DNA of 64,000 nucleotides from contig VTFK01000151.1 in assembly GCA_009617715.1 (NCBI GenBank), positions 310,001 through 374,000 on the forward strand, read 5' to 3'. This document shows, in pieces, positions 25,524-39,805 of this stretch (positions are counted from its first letter, which is position 1; each line of letters starts with the position of its first letter). This DNA comes from Plectrocnemia conspersa. Taxonomy: Eukaryota; Arthropoda; Insecta; Trichoptera; Polycentropodidae. The position numbers were made by a program, and so were the translations under genes. The notes beneath the pieces are model-generated. The model did not search any database and was not told the origin of the DNA. It saw only the letters and a list, made by a program, of their open reading frames with translations.

Positions 25524-28500
25524 AAGTGTAGTTTGGGTATCTGCTAAGCATATTTTACTGACTGTTTAAATATACAGTGCATTATTTTTAGTTTGTATAT
25601 TACTTTGTATAGGTACATTTTGAATGTGCATTTATAATGCTTTTAATCTACCCAAAATGGCAATCGTCACGTGCGCATGAATAACGCCAACGCAAAAAAT
25701 AATTTTTTTCTGCAATTTGATCTATTAAGTAATTGTGACAAATTTATTCTTACGTCAATAATATATTTTCTAGCTTTATATTATTGATTTCATTTTGTCA
25801 AGCAGTTTAATTGTCTTCATTTAATATTGACTAGTTATACATTATCATAATATATGTATACCAAACTGAATGTAAGCTTCTACTGCATATGAATCATTTA
25901 CATCACAGTTTAGTGTTATTATGAAAAAAATATAGACATTTTACGGTCTATAAATATTTTTTCATAGATCAGCAAATCAAAAATGTGTTTTTTTACCTTT
26001 TTTTAACATGTTTTAGATGCCACTATGTTATGTATATTGTACATTCAAGTAAAATCATTTTTTAATATCTGTAGTTAAAAAATATTTAAAATCTTTGAAC
26101 AATTATCTACATAATATTATAGCATTTCTTTGAGAGCAATAACAAATAAAATCTATATACCAATCTGTTTCTTAAATCAAACATAAAGCACAATCCCTAA
26201 TAACAATTCTTCATTATCTGTGTTTCATTCGCAAGAATAAATCTCTCCTGGTAATTCCATAGCGATAAGTAATGAGTTACAAGAATATTGGGATAACAAT
26301 AGACTCTCGGTAATATTCAACATTTTCAAAGTTTGTGATCAAAATTTATTTGAAGCTTAAAAAACGTTTCTATAAAAGACGCAGCTAGTCTTTAGAGTTA
26401 TTGTTGAAAGTGTAAGTGACAAACAGTTTGAGGAAGATTTCCCAAGAGTTGAATAGATAAAACAATATGGCACGAGACTCGTTCATAAAATTTGCATAAA
26501 ACATTTCACGAAATAATTAAAGTGATGTGACACACTGTCAATTGTATTTTGCAGAGGCGTGACTTAGTATATGCTTAAAAAAATATTTATTTCATTCGGC
26601 AATGTTTGCTTTAATTTATAACTCACTTTTGAGTGTTTTCAGTGATAACTCTGAGAAGAGTCGTCTAGTAAAGGTCAGCGGGTTTATCTGATCCCATTAA
26701 CGGACCTAAATAAATGTTGTGAAAATCGCAGTACAGATAAAATCTTCGAATTAAGGCCGAATAAACAGCTTACATATTAGCGAAGAAGAGTTTGTCTTTG
26801 CCTAATTCAAAATTCAGCCCAAATAGTTAGAAGTGTAATACTTTGGTTTAAGTAATAGTTAGAAGTGTAATACTTTGGTTTGAATATTTTAGGCTTAATT
26901 TCTTATTTATAGATAACTCTGAATATAAATCGTTGTAAATCAACAATTGAAATGTGTAATATGTCTTATTTAGATATCGTCGATTAAATAATAATATGAT
27001 TTAAGATATTATTTTAGCTTATACATTCTTAAGCATTTCACAAAATTATTTTAATTAAAAATATATTTTTTTAATATATAGTCTTAAGTTTGTTGCGAAA
27101 AAAATACATAATCATATTACATATAAAAATAAAGAACCTAACATTAAAAAACCCATGTTATATAATAATTAAGTACTAAAGTTCATAGTTAAAAGTTGAC
27201 TCGTAGTAAATTTTGAGAAACTTTTAAAACCGATGTTTCGGATTTTATTAATTTTAAACTTAAAATTCATATTCTTGGTATTATCGCAAAATTTAAACCA
27301 AGCATTTTAATTGGAATGTTATCGAAACTATCATGTTTACAAATCAGTATCTTAATACCTGAAACGCGATATCAGATATATGGTTCACCGGTAAATTTTG
27401 AGTTAGATCAACATTAGTTTAATTATTGCTTTGAAATTGTATATCCAACGATAGTCCTTTAACTAGCAATTAATATTCAATCATTACGCGAAACTGTGAA
27501 ATTCAAAACGTTTTTGTTCAATATTAAATTAATTAAGGTAAATATCAGTACAGGAATTGTACTAATATTGACTTTAATGCATAATGGTTTATAACAATAA
27601 ATGTATATAATACTTACAAACCACTGTATGGAAATTTATGTGGCGCAGTTGGTTCAAGGAGATTGTTTACTAAATAATGCAACTGGTAGAGGAGAGATAA
27701 TATCATTTATCAATTTACATATTACATATAGCTTATTAATAATCCTTTAAGAAGTCTAAACCATAAAATAAAATCAATAAGATATACCTTTTTTAATCAA
27801 TTATTATAATTAGAATTGCATGAAAACGTCTTTTTATATCTGACTTCTTAATTAAATATGTATACGAATTTTATAATTAAAATGTAGGAAAATATGTAAT
27901 TATCTATTTTATAATAATCTTTCCTATATGCGGTTGCTTTCACGTGTATTAAAATTTTGCAGGCAAACTTTAACGTTTCATTTACTTAATTTTATCACTT
28001 GGCTTAATTTTTTAATAAGGAAACTCAACGAAGAACTCCGTGTATTGTAGATTATAAATATTCCAAACAATTTCCGAATGGAATTTTTGCGTTATTATCA
28101 TTGCAAAGGATTAAATTTGTTTGCATTTAAAGTGTGTGATAAAGAATAAAACTATATTTTTCGCATAACCATAGTTTTTTTTATGTTTATTGATTATAGT
28201 ATATTGCTAATATAATTACATATATATTTATTTAATTGCTAAAATAAACTACGTATGATATTTTTAGCGTAGTTATATAAAATTTGATTAGTGGTTAGTT
28301 TTTCTGCTATATTGTACTATTTATTTGCTATAGAGATCTAAAGAACCGATTTAAAATATATGTTATTTCTATAATCAAGGGCAACCCAATCTTTCTGTAG
28401 TTGCGATCTACTTATACCTATAAAAAAATCATCGCAATCTATCGGTTTGCAGGGGGAAATAATAATATTTTATTTAACGTTTAAAAATATAGAATGCTTA

Positions 28501-29140
28501 TTAAGCTTTTAAGTAAGAAAACAACAGTTTTAATAATAATTTAAATTATGGAATTATTTAAAAAAAGATGTATATGTGCATTTAAAAAAATACGTTGTTC
28601 CATAAAACGAACTTTTTGTGCATTAGAATAATATAAATTTAGCATTAAATAAATATATCTATGTTCAATAAAAAATATTAGATTGAGTAACATTTTAATT
28701 GAAATGTGCACTGAAATAAAGTATTTGTACATTAAAATAAATAAACTGTGCATTGGCGTTCTTGGATGGGTTGACACAGGGTATCGTTGGCAATAATTGC
28801 AGAAGTTATTAAACCATTTATTTAATGTAAATCTTGTTGCCAATTTATATAATTCTTCATTTAATTAAATTCATGGGGTGTTCACTTTCTGACCACATTT
28901 AAATGAAAACTTGTTATAGTCGCATTAAGGCCAATTCTATTCTGTTTTATATGTTTTAATGTTACATTTCTCAAAATAAATACATTTTAACAATGGAGCA
29001 ACGATCAAATGGTTGATCAGCCCTGGTATCTGGTCATTAACTATGGCTGGTTGTTTATATTAGGAAAAACTGTGATTGAAACAAAGATTTTATCATACCT
29101 TTGTTATATATACATATATGCTATTTTACCATGTATGTTA
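25524..29140. other. AT-rich non-coding stretch with a 32-bp tandem duplication
   Basis: No gene is recognised. A segment containing TAGTTAGAAGTGTAATACTT is repeated in tandem with a 32-base period at 26823-26881. The region 26360-26800 is somewhat GC-richer. The remaining open frames, including 28541-28843, are low in complexity. Confidence 0.4.
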
Positions 29141-29144
29141 AAAC

Positions 29145-29463
29145 CAGGGCTGTGGAGTCGTTTAAATTTTTTCTCGACTTTGACTTTCTCACAAGATCCG
29201 ACTCCAACTCTGACTCTTAATAATAATATTTTATATTTAATATTTATATATAAAATATTTCTTAAGATTAGTGCCGCGCCATTATATGTGTCTAAGTGTG
29301 GCCTATGGCCGGTCGGCTTTTGGGTATTTGATTAAGTACATTATAACTTTTGTGTACTTTATATTACAAATTGAAAACGAACAATTAAAAAAATATTGGT
29401 TGGGGTGGAAAGAGTTGAAAAGGAGTCGGTAGATTTTGTATGACTCCGACTCCACAGCCTTTT
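29145..29463. mobile_element. Small non-autonomous hAT element
   Basis: The left end reads CAGGGCTGTGGAGTCG. The right end reads GACTCCGACTCCACAGCC, its inverse. Sub-terminal GACTCC-type repeats face inward from both sides. This CAGGGCTGTGGAGTCGG terminus is a recognised hAT pattern. The right tip has decayed to a T-run, so the target duplication (GTTAAAAC against TTTACAGC) is only partly readable. The element is about 319 bp with no transposase. The open frame at 29009-29335 crosses its left edge and is chance. Confidence 0.7.
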
Positions 29464-29471
29464 TTACAGCC

Positions 29472-29524
29472 AAAGCAGACTGTAAAAATAATCAATGAAA
29501 ATGTTTATTTTTACAGTCTGCTTT
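29472..29524. repeat. Perfect 20-bp-arm hairpin, 13-base loop
   Basis: AAAGCAGACTGTAAAAATAA (29472-29491) is exactly complementary to 29505-29524, with a 13-base loop. It starts only nine bases after the hAT element's right edge. It may be a tiny foldback element, a terminal structure linked to that hAT, or a microRNA precursor. The stem is shorter than the roughly 30 pairs usual for animal pre-miRNAs. Confidence 0.8.
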
Positions 29525-29529
29525 TATAA

Positions 29530-31580
29530 AACACAATATTATTTATTGCTTACAATTTTATTTAATAGCTTTTTAAATATTGTTTTTTAAATATAATTTA
29601 AAAAAATCATAGTTGAAACTTTTTAACCATATAGAAAATATTCTCAATCAACTTTTATATACATAGAAATATCTATGTAAAAATTATAAAATAGTTAAAC
29701 TTGTCTAATAATGATAGATATATAAATAATACTATCATAGAAAATTTTTAAAAATGTTTTAAAAACATTTATTTTTAATTAACTCTTATTTACATTTAAG
29801 TCACAATTATGAATATAATTAAAACATATTATAATTATAAAATACAACATAAATATTTTACACATTATTTTTGGTTCAGCAGATTTTTAACACCCTGTTT
29901 TTTTTTGTAAATACAATTTTGTAAAATACATTTAATTTTTTAAAATTAATTTACTAATATTTTTAGAGTAATTTTTAGTTATAGATATTAATAACTTGTC
30001 GTTTATTTCTTATAACACTTAATATTCTTAGATTTTTTAATATATTAACCAAATTACAATAGAGATCTTTTTTAAGTATTTTAATATAACTTATTGTTTT
30101 ATTAATTTATATTTTATTATTTCATTAAATCGATAAAATTGTATACCGAAGTGATGTATTATAAAAAAATATTTTTAATAACTACATCTTATTAGGTATT
30201 TTATATTGCTTACATATATTTTATTAATGCTTGTTTAGATAAAATACAACATACATATTTATAGACATTACTTCCTACTAATTATTTTGTCATTCCAAAA
30301 AAGGTATTATATTGTAAAAAAATTGATTAAACTTTCATTTTTGATTTTATAATATCTTTGTTTATTAGAATAATATTTTATCTTGATTGATATATTATTA
30401 TTACAAACAACGTTGTTTTAATAGTAATATAAACTAATTCGTTAGTTAAATCATATATCTCTAGAGTAATGCTTTTTAAACAAATACATATATTTATAAT
30501 ATAAATGTATTTTAAGTTTTATTTCAAAAACTTAAATGGCGTAACAATTAGTCCCAGAATTTATATATTGGTTAAATCAAACGCCAAATGCGATAACGGG
30601 CAATAATTTTAATTATAAGTTTTCCCATTAATTCTTCTGGCGCCAGTGATACGTTTTAATAAAACGAAACACTATACGGCGAAAGTGTTTATGATAGTTT
30701 CATCAATTAAAACTTTTGCCATTCTTGGCAAAAATTCACATCGCTAATTTTTGTTAATCTGCAACATTATTTTCAATGAAACTCTCTGCTCTTTTGTCTC
30801 GCAGTTGGCGCTTCAATTTTATTTTAACCGAGAGATTAACTACGCTACATGAAATTCGGTTAAAAATCCATTTGTCATCGTATGTAGGCGAATGGGACGG
30901 GTTTTTAATATTTCAGACTTGAACTTCGCCTCAATTAGGGGAAAATTTATGTAATAAAACTCTAATAACCATTTATTACTTTGCTCGCTCGCAACAATGT
31001 TATATATTTGATTAAAAACATAGTTGCAATTCAAATGAAATACAACTTTAAAATACTTCTGATTGCGTTTTAAAGTTGTTGAAATGAAAAAGTAAATAAT
31101 CAGATCACGTAGATACTTAATTTTACCGTAATGAAATTTTAGATTAGTTAGTTTGAAAAGTATATTAAAATAAGGTGCGTAATTAATTATGAGATTTTAT
31201 AATTATTGTAATATTATTTATGAAATAAAATGTTTTATTTCTAAGAATATAATATTTACATAGCACTTAAAATTAATAATTAAATTATGCATAAATAATT
31301 TTCAAGTAAATTAAAAGTAAACATACCATTAACTTCTCATGCAATTAATTAATCATACAATACACAAAACTCATTTAAATAAAATGTTATTAATAAATTA
31401 TCGAAGTTAATGTAATAAATGTTTGAATAAAAAATATAATTACAGATGATTTAATTGTAATTAAATAAAATATGTAGAAAATTACGGCAAAAGCAATACA
31501 AACAAATTGACAGTATAATTTTTAAAATAGTCCATGTGAACACGTTTCAAATATTTGTTACACACGTGTGTAATGTGAAC
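29530..31580. other. AT-rich stretch, then a GC-richer island at 30.6-31.0 kb
   Basis: 29530-30580 is extremely AT-rich and featureless. 30590-30990 is richer and contains a strong polypyrimidine tract ending in TTTTGTCTCGCAG at 30804. A 37-codon open stretch follows (frame starting 30806, WRFNFILTE...). It could be an exon or conserved non-coding DNA. No protein family is recognised. Confidence 0.3.
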
Positions 31581-31652
31581 GGATACTAATATTATTTCAC
31601 GTTTTTCCTTGCAATGGTCTCTTTTCCTCCTTCTCTTTCTCTCCTTTTCCAG

Positions 31653-31752
31653 AGTGGAAGTCACATTTGCCAAATTGGAATCGGTACGTGGTGTGATTGA
31701 ACCCGTATGTGATTCATATGGGTATATATTGCACATACGTAGCGATAGTTAA
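31653..31752 (+). CDS. Candidate spliced exon (terminal or micro-exon)
   Basis: A textbook acceptor precedes it: TACTAAT, fitting a branch point, at 31584-31590, then a long polypyrimidine tract ending CTCCTTTTCCAG at 31652. The frame starting at 31654 reads VEVTFAKLESVRG and stays open for 32 codons to TAA at 31750. A donor-like GTACGT at 31684 would instead give a 31-base micro-exon. The residue mix is protein-like for such AT-rich DNA. No family is recognised and no partner exon was located, so the call rests on splice signals and an open frame. Confidence 0.25.
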
Positions 31753-31759
31753 AGCAATT

Positions 31760-34700
31760 TCAAATGTCAAGAACTGGATTTTATATAGCCCAAAAAGAAA
31801 AAAAAAAAGTGATAAATGCCAACATTCACCTGAGTTTGGTGTATCGACCTTATTCAAAATAAACATTTTATATCAATAGATATAATAAGTTCTAGACATA
31901 AAAAATATTAAATTAATATTTCTATTAAAATTATTGTATCGATAATTATGAACATACAACTTAAGAAACATATTCAGATATAAATCAATATAAATTTATT
32001 TTATTCCCAATTAATAAAAAAAATATAAATAATTTTTAGTTATCGATTATTGGTCTCAAATATAGTGAAACGCTTTGGGCTAACACATGCTTAGTAAAAT
32101 AACAGTAATAAATTAAAATAATTTATAATACAGCAATATATTAAAAAAGTCATATAATATACAATATAATATAATTATATACGTATTTAAATTTGCGCGA
32201 TAATGTTTTATGTGTGTCTCAGAATAGATTTAGAATTTCTATGAAATATTTTATTTACATAATATTTTAATATAAATATTTGGATTTTATTACTTAAGAA
32301 CGAGCTTATCAAGTTGTCCTCTGCATTTAATGAGAGCACTCCTGCGATATATCCTTCATATTCCGTAGGACTCGTTTTTCTTTTGGAATATTGTTTATTC
32401 TATCTCTTAATTCTTGAATATTGTGTGCTGAGTTACTTTGCTCTTGAAGTAGAAATAATCAAGAAGAGTGAAGTCGAGAGGGTTTGCCTCTCAACAAAAA
32501 AAAACATTCTGTCAGTATTTAATTTTTTCCCATTCTATTATTCTAAAATTACCAAATATTCGCATTGTATTTTTTTAAGGTATCCGGTTTATAAATTATG
32601 TTACAGTTGAAATACCACCGTGCTATGTCTTTCGTGTCATGTCATTGCATTGTAAAATTGAGTTAGATCTTCAGTGACTGTTTGCTGAAACAGATTTGAC
32701 GATTTAAATGGAAAGGGCCAATTATGGTCCGTATCGATTTGGTGTGAGGTGTGTTTAGGATCTATCTTTTGTGTGATCCAAGTCAGAAACGAAGTAGGGA
32801 ATTTTTATGGCAGCATTAGAGCTTATATGAAAAAGGGAGATTCACAACGACTGTTGCTTAAATCGTAACAACATTATATCCGTAAAATTTATTTTCGCTA
32901 GTAATACACATTCACAGTAATATAAATTATAATTCGATGATAAGATTAACCACTTTGTCGACGGACCTCAAAAGAAGGGTTTCTAATTACTTGAATTTTT
33001 TTTAATACACTGGACATGTGTCGCAATTTAGTGGCATTTCTATTGATTTTTTAACATATTTAAAACATATTTTGTGGCTAAAAAACTGTTTTATTAATAC
33101 AGTTTTACTCAGTTCAATATTTTTAGGTAGTTTATAGCTTGTATCAAATATATGTTTTTTTATTATTGTACTCTTTGTAGTTATGCTATTATTATATAGG
33201 CCGACGGCATAGCTTGTGTGATATTTTCGCCAACAGTTACTGTCCGGTGACACAACTCTTGTGCCACGTCAATTTTTTATTATTATCATAATAAAAATAG
33301 CGCGTCTCATGTAGCATTATATTTTAATTAAAACGCAGAAATTTTAAAAAACATTAAATTGACACATAGAGTCAGAAAATAATATTTTACCATAAAAATA
33401 ATATGGTAAAATATGTATTATATTAAAAACACATATTGCTATAATTTGATAATATTACAAAAAAGAATTTATATTCAATCTGATTCGAAAAATAATAAGC
33501 GAAAGTAAAAAGAAATTTTCTAGATTCTAACCTTTTGGGGTTTGACTTCGCAGTTAGTAAGATGCAGTTGTAAACTAGTGAGAATTTTATTTGATTATAT
33601 TACATAATGCGATAGACTATGATTGGCGAGATCGTTATTCTCCGAGTGGTGGTGGAGAAGCTGACGCAGGGATGATGTCTCTGGAAGATCCTTAGAGTTC
33701 TATTTAGTGTGGCAGCGACAGTAATGGGAAGATTGGTCCGTTTTTGGTTTCCGCTTTGTAACAAAGAAATATTCAATCGTTGCACTAGAGAATCCTTGCG
33801 TGTTATTTATATGACTCTTTTTTCTAGTCATAACTAGGGCCTTTTCATTATTGTTTCAAATATGAGTTCTCCTATAAACGAGGGCCTTTGTTTTATTCCA
33901 TTCTTTACACTATATTGTCTTGTCTTCTCTCATCTATTGATGAATATTCATTTTTGGTCACAGATTTTAGCGCGAATTTTAAGAATGGGATCCCCACAGT
34001 ATATTAAATATTAAGGCAAAACAATTAAATAATAATAAACTTGTAAAATTTTAAAATTGTGTCGGTAATTGTAGTGTATTACTGAATTGACAAAAAAAAT
34101 ATTATATAATAGACTTTATAAATAAATATTATACTTAATATTTTTTTTTAATTTGAAGTAATTTTTATTGTTTCCTAACTCAATCTACCATTATCTACGC
34201 ACTTTTAATTTTTTAAACTTAAATTTTTAACCTGAATAAGGAAAACCCTTATTTATATTTATTATATTATATATGCATGTTTTTGGTTATATTTGTTTAG
34301 TATATAAATTATTAGATATATTAGATACAAAAATTATTAAAATGAGTAAATATATGCATATTAAAATTACATAAAATAAATTATTATTGCATCCATTTTT
34401 TTTTTGTAGAATTTTAATAAATACATTAGCATTATTTTAAATTTTATTTTATACATTTTGATATTATATTTTATAATAAATATTTTTAAGTACGACTTCC
34501 TATAATTTTCGAACTCATATCACATCTTATCATAACATATTCCTTAACTAATTAATTAAATTGAGCTGGTTCACTCCAGTGCAACTTAGTTGCGAAACTT
34601 TACAAAGACCTCTAATTTTGTTACCTTCATACTAAAACGTTTGCCACCAGAGCCTCTCTCATATATCTCTATTATAAAATCATTATAAACCTAAAAAATC

Positions 34701-36250
34701 CAACAAATACTAAAACCATACTTACAGCTCATGATTAAGTGATCAAAATAAAGCTTACAAATGTATATGATATTACGTTAATTAATATAGATTTTAATAA
34801 TAATATTATTACTTAATATGATTAAAGCTTTATTGGTTTTATAGATTATATAAAAATAATTACATTAGCGGATCGGGTCATATCCTAGGAGAAAACGTAA
34901 TTTTCCGGCGTGTATTTTCACGTGACACCACAAGGGGTGAAATCTTTTATGTTTGCCGAGAGCTAGCAGGGACTTTGATTCTTCTAGTTTTGTACAAATA
35001 TTGTACGAGCTTTGGTCGTGGATAAAGCGATGATTTAGCCAATTAGACCTGAGGCTCGAGACGCGTCACTTCCTAAATTAGATTTGGGAAATACCAAAAT
35101 TCAATTTGGACAAGGTCGACAAACGTAGGCCGCATTGTCCCAATTTGTCACAATGACGTGAATATTTTCTCGAACATTGAGGCTGACGGCTGTTATTGAA
35201 CGAATTTGTGAACGAACGTTTTCGGTTGTACTCTTACTGAGAAATTATAATTAAATCTATTTATTTAACGCGTGAGTTAAATGCTAGATCAATGTTATTA
35301 TTAACAAACAGATTTCCCTAATTTAATTAATTATAAAATTAGGTTTAAATACAACCTTACAATTCTAAAATTGAAATATAATTTAATATATTTCATTTTT
35401 ATCAAAATCGATTTTTATAATTTTTACTGAATACTGAAATGTAAGCTAACTGAATGGTATTATATTTGAAGTAAAAATATTGATCGTACAAAGAAAAAAG
35501 TACTCGGATATGGGATTCTTTATTGGATGCAAATAAATGTTTATAATGCCGTTTCGACCCGCCTTTTTCTCGTTTTTTTAGATTTTATTTTATTTTATTT
35601 AACTGAAAATTGCTTATTCAATTAAGAAGTAATCTCACTCAAACACGAGATCTCAGGGGCATCCTCAAGGGACAAAATTACAGAGATAGGAAATGTGAAC
35701 AACATAAAGCGAAACATATCTCCGAAGCTTTTCATTTTTTTAGTTCGTTTTTTGCGTCGCTTTAAAATCGCACTAAATATGTATCCATTTAAAATGCGAA
35801 AAGATAAGCAGCGGTTCTAACTGACAAAAGTTTCTATCGAGAGTGGATTTTTATAATAATTAAAAATATAAATTAAAAGTATTAATCAATATGTATCAGC
35901 CTTTTTTATATATGTATATTAATCTCTTTGAGCGTAAATAGGTTATTATTAGAATAAAAATAAATATTACGATATTTATCTGTGGGATCAGAAAAATCTA
36001 AGAAAATACAATCATTAAATTAAGTCACGATAGATAAAAAAAAAAAACACAGAGGTCACCAATGGGAATCAAAGGCATGTATTTTGAGAAATATTTAATA
36101 ACAAATAATAGTCAGAACACATAGCTTGATATGACTATAAATAAATAGTATGAAATTTTAAACATTTGTAAAGCTGTCAGCTTTAAAGTTATACTTTCTT
36201 AATTTATATTTAAATAAATATTTTTATTGTTTTCGTGAACAGAGCCAAAG
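31760..36250. other. AT-rich non-coding stretch with islands at 33.5-33.8 and 34.9-35.2 kb
   Basis: No gene is recognised. A 12-bp-arm hairpin (ATATTTTACCAT and its inverse) lies at 33382-33414. The islands at 33540-33850 and 34860-35240 have higher G+C and non-repetitive sequence, making them candidates for regulatory DNA. Short open frames such as 32314-32610 and 33600-33785 match no family known to me. Confidence 0.35.
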
Positions 36251-36254
36251 CATC

Positions 36255-36657
36255 GAATTTCAATGATTTTGTAATATTTTTTACTGTTTTTGGTAGAACC
36301 ATACCTAAATACCTTGTGTTTTTCAGAATATAATTTAATTGTTGATTTATGAGATATATTATAAAGTTGTTTAAGGTTAATATAAAAATGCATTTAAAAT
36401 AATATTTCGTTTACACAAAATTGAATGATTTGTGGTTTAAAAAAAATACTAGTGTTACTCCACACCTAGCAAATGTATGCTATTATATTTATATATATCT
36501 TATTTAATTATTGATTTAAGAAATATACTTAAAAGCTTTTAAAATTAGTATAAAAAAGTATAAAAAATATAATTCTCATCGCACGAATTTAAATGATTTG
36601 TAATTAAAAAATTAACCGATGGTACTCCACACCTAGCAAGCATATATTATTATCAGT
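36255..36657 (+). repeat. Local tandem array, about 165-bp units, three copies
   Basis: AATGATTTGT-like strings at 36262, 36424 and 36592 mark units spaced 162 and 168 bases apart. In units 2 and 3 this is followed by TACTCCACACCTAGCA at 36456 and 36623. Unit 1 has a decayed form (GTAGAACCATACCTAAATA). The last 35 bases, 36623-36657, reappear almost unchanged in inverse orientation at 43007-43041. The array is AT-rich and non-coding. The conservation of the TCCACACCTAGCA core against a drifting background is notable. Confidence 0.7.
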
Positions 36658-39600
36658 TTAATAATCTGTTAATATAGCATTTTTTTGTTATTTTAATACG
36701 CTTTTTCTGCAAACTGTTTTTGCAAGAATCCCGCGTATTTTCCACTCGCTCTAAAAAAAAAGCGTGTTTTTTGTTTACTTTTAATATGTGAAAACAAGAG
36801 TTAAATTATTGCTTAAATTTTTCCTTGTTTTCCCGAATAAAATAACTAATAAAGTTTTTGTAGCCAATTGCAATTAATTTAAGGCCGTAAGAATTAGAGA
36901 TAACGTACATTGTTAGATCAATATTTAAAAAAATATATGTCCTTAGTGAACAAACTTCTAACTATAATTTCACGTAGTATTGAAAATGTATTATTTAGCA
37001 AAGCAACATTGCTTCGACCTTTTAGGTATAAGTATATTATAAGTAGGAAATAATCAGGGGTATCATATATGAATAATTTATAGGTTAAGCTGTCGTGTCA
37101 AACGATGTCAAATTCTTCTTCAATGTCTAGGATCAATAATCCTGTGCTTTTTTTAAAAATATTTTTATATAGCCTCATAAGCTGGTAAATTGTTGACTGC
37201 ATTTTGCAAACAGTAAATTATTTGTTTTTAAATTATTTTAGGATCAGAAGATAAAATCATTTTTTCCAATGTTTAGGTTAATCAGAATTCTATTTTTTCG
37301 GGTTTTTTATTTACGTGAAAACACCAAAATAATTAGTACTCACAAAATATTATAGATTTAATCATTTTTAATGAAAGTTTTTAACAAAATTTTATATGAT
37401 TTATTTTCTATACTTTCCAGTTGGTTAATTACCTAATAATATCCGTAACCTTTTTTATGCGTTTACGAATAGGAATAATTTTAGTTTGATTTATACTATT
37501 TATAAAATATTAAATTTTTTAATTTTCTGCCGAATTAAGTTTTTTAAGTTCATGCGACCACGTGTTTAATTGATTTTTTTATTTATTTTAATGCAAATGT
37601 CGTAATTAATTTTTTTTAATTTGTCACTAATTTTTTTTGCTATTGCTTGAATTTCTTATTTTATTTTATTTAATACTTGATGAACTTTATAAATATTCAC
37701 GCTTAAATATAAATCAAATATTTTATTTATGAGTAATAAATGTTTAACCATTTTTTGCTCCTGATTTTTTAATGGGCACGATACTACATAGTTATATAAC
37801 ATATTCACATGTATCGGTAGAGCTCAATATACATTTTATTTTTAATATACAACTTGTAAAGGAAAAAAATAAAGCAAAGAGTCACTTGAGGACCCTTTTG
37901 AAATAATGTAAACGAAGTATTCGTATAAATGATAGCTACTTGGTAAATATTGAATTCGAGAATCACTTATATTCCGCCTCGGTTTCTTCGAATTAATGCT
38001 TCAAATATTTATGTATTTATGCATTGCTTGAATTTTATTATTTTCTTTTCATGGTGAAAGTATAAATCGCATTGATTGATTATTAACATCAATGCTAATA
38101 TAATAATTGCTGCCTGTTCATTATGTATAATATAATATATATGTATTTACTTCTTGGAATAAAAACATTGTTCGTAAACAACGAGCGAATGTTTTTGTTA
38201 TTATAATGAAAACAATAACACATATTGTGTTTTTTAAGTTTCAGAGCAGGATATTTAATACATTATATTTTTAATTTAAGTTTCTTGAGCCCAGATCCCA
38301 AATTTCATATATTCATGGATTATGTGGATAGAAAGCGTATGTAATATCTATACATGATACATTAATTACGACGTTGTTTATTCATGTGTGTATAATATTA
38401 TAGTATTTACTATATGGATTGTTCCATCAAACTTTCGCTCGGTTAGTTTATGGCTACTGAAAATTTACTTTCGTCTCCAACCGCCTCTCTTTAGAGTGGA
38501 TTGAATGTTTCTTCGAGAGCTCTGAGAATGACGACTTGAATAGAAAATAGAACGGATTGAAACCCTAGATTCGAACCGTGCAGTTGGATAACAAAAATTC
38601 TGTAAGCATTAAATAAGCGGCGAGAAATTTTATTTTTAATATTTCAAAAAAATCTAATATAAATTCTGTATAAATATCTTATATTATTATACAAATAAAT
38701 ACATCATATTTACAATATTAACTAATACTAAGAACTTTCCGTTCATTATAATTAATATATATATATATAAAAATCTAGACGGATTTGTGGGCTAATTTTT
38801 TTCGCAACTAATTGCATCTTTGCGTAAATCTAAAAATTAATTAAATAATTAATTTTATACTATTATATTAATAGGCTTAAACGATTTGCAAATTACGTAT
38901 AACCACAAAAAAAAATCCGTGTTAATTTATTGTAATTCATTATTATAACATCACAAGTTCCAATTTTGATGAACGCCGAAGATCTTCAATTGCAAAGTTA
39001 TAATTGTAATAATTGAGCCGTCAATCATTTTTAATGCGCAGTGGCTCAGAACCTTTTCTTAAACGGTTATATCTTTACATTTTTACATATAGTATACTTT
39101 GAAAAGATAAGATAATCATCGCCGTTGAGGTCAAGGCTTCCGTTTTCTTTACGAAGCTTTCAACTCGGAAGTTACTCGTTTTGAATGTGAAGTTTTCAAA
39201 AGGCAACTTTGTGCGTGAGCTTGCGAAAAAACGACAAACAAATCCATGTCGAAACTAAGGGCAAAAAACATATACAAAGTCTTTGAGGGCAAATGAAGTG
39301 AAAATTCCGCACCGTGTGTGTCGCGGAAAATGTATACCCATTTTCATGTTACGTGCGCACGTGAGAAAATTTCGTTTTTTTTTTATTGTATGCAGGGAAA
39401 ACATTTGCATGCGTGGAAAAATTTGGGTATGAAAATCTCTTTTAGTTGCGTTTGATTACGTGCCACCATGTGATCGCTATTTTTTTGAAAAATAGGGATC
39501 AGCTTAACCTTAACCACATGATAAATATCAATTTACGTCGTTTTGCATCCTAATAAAAATAAATATATTACATAATTAATGCACCTATAACAGTATACAT

Positions 39601-39800
39601 GTATATGTAAATTTATCTCAAATTTTATCTCAAATTAAAGGCAAAAACAATAGGAAGCTTTAACAACGATTCTAAAAAATATAGTCAATGTTTACGCGCT
39701 AGATTAGACGATTTAAAAACTGAAGTTAACTTTTGATTTTTTTTATGTATTATATCAAAGTTTTGTTGATTAGGGTGTTTTAAAGTTTTCGAATAAATTA
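36658..39800. other. AT-rich non-coding stretch with an island at 39.0-39.5 kb
   Basis: No gene is recognised. 38960-39530 is GC-richer and complex, a possible regulatory element. A tRNA B-box-like string (inverse of GATTCGAACC, near 38569) has no matching tRNA fold around it. Confidence 0.35.
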
Positions 39801-39805
39801 AAATA

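Noticed and set aside
31482..31736. 84-codon minus-strand frame with a K/R-rich segment
   Set aside because: The K/R-rich part is simply the antisense of the polypyrimidine tract before the candidate exon.
38560..38590. tRNA B-box-like string (inverse GATTCGAACC)
   Set aside because: No A box, anticodon arm or acceptor pairing could be built around it.
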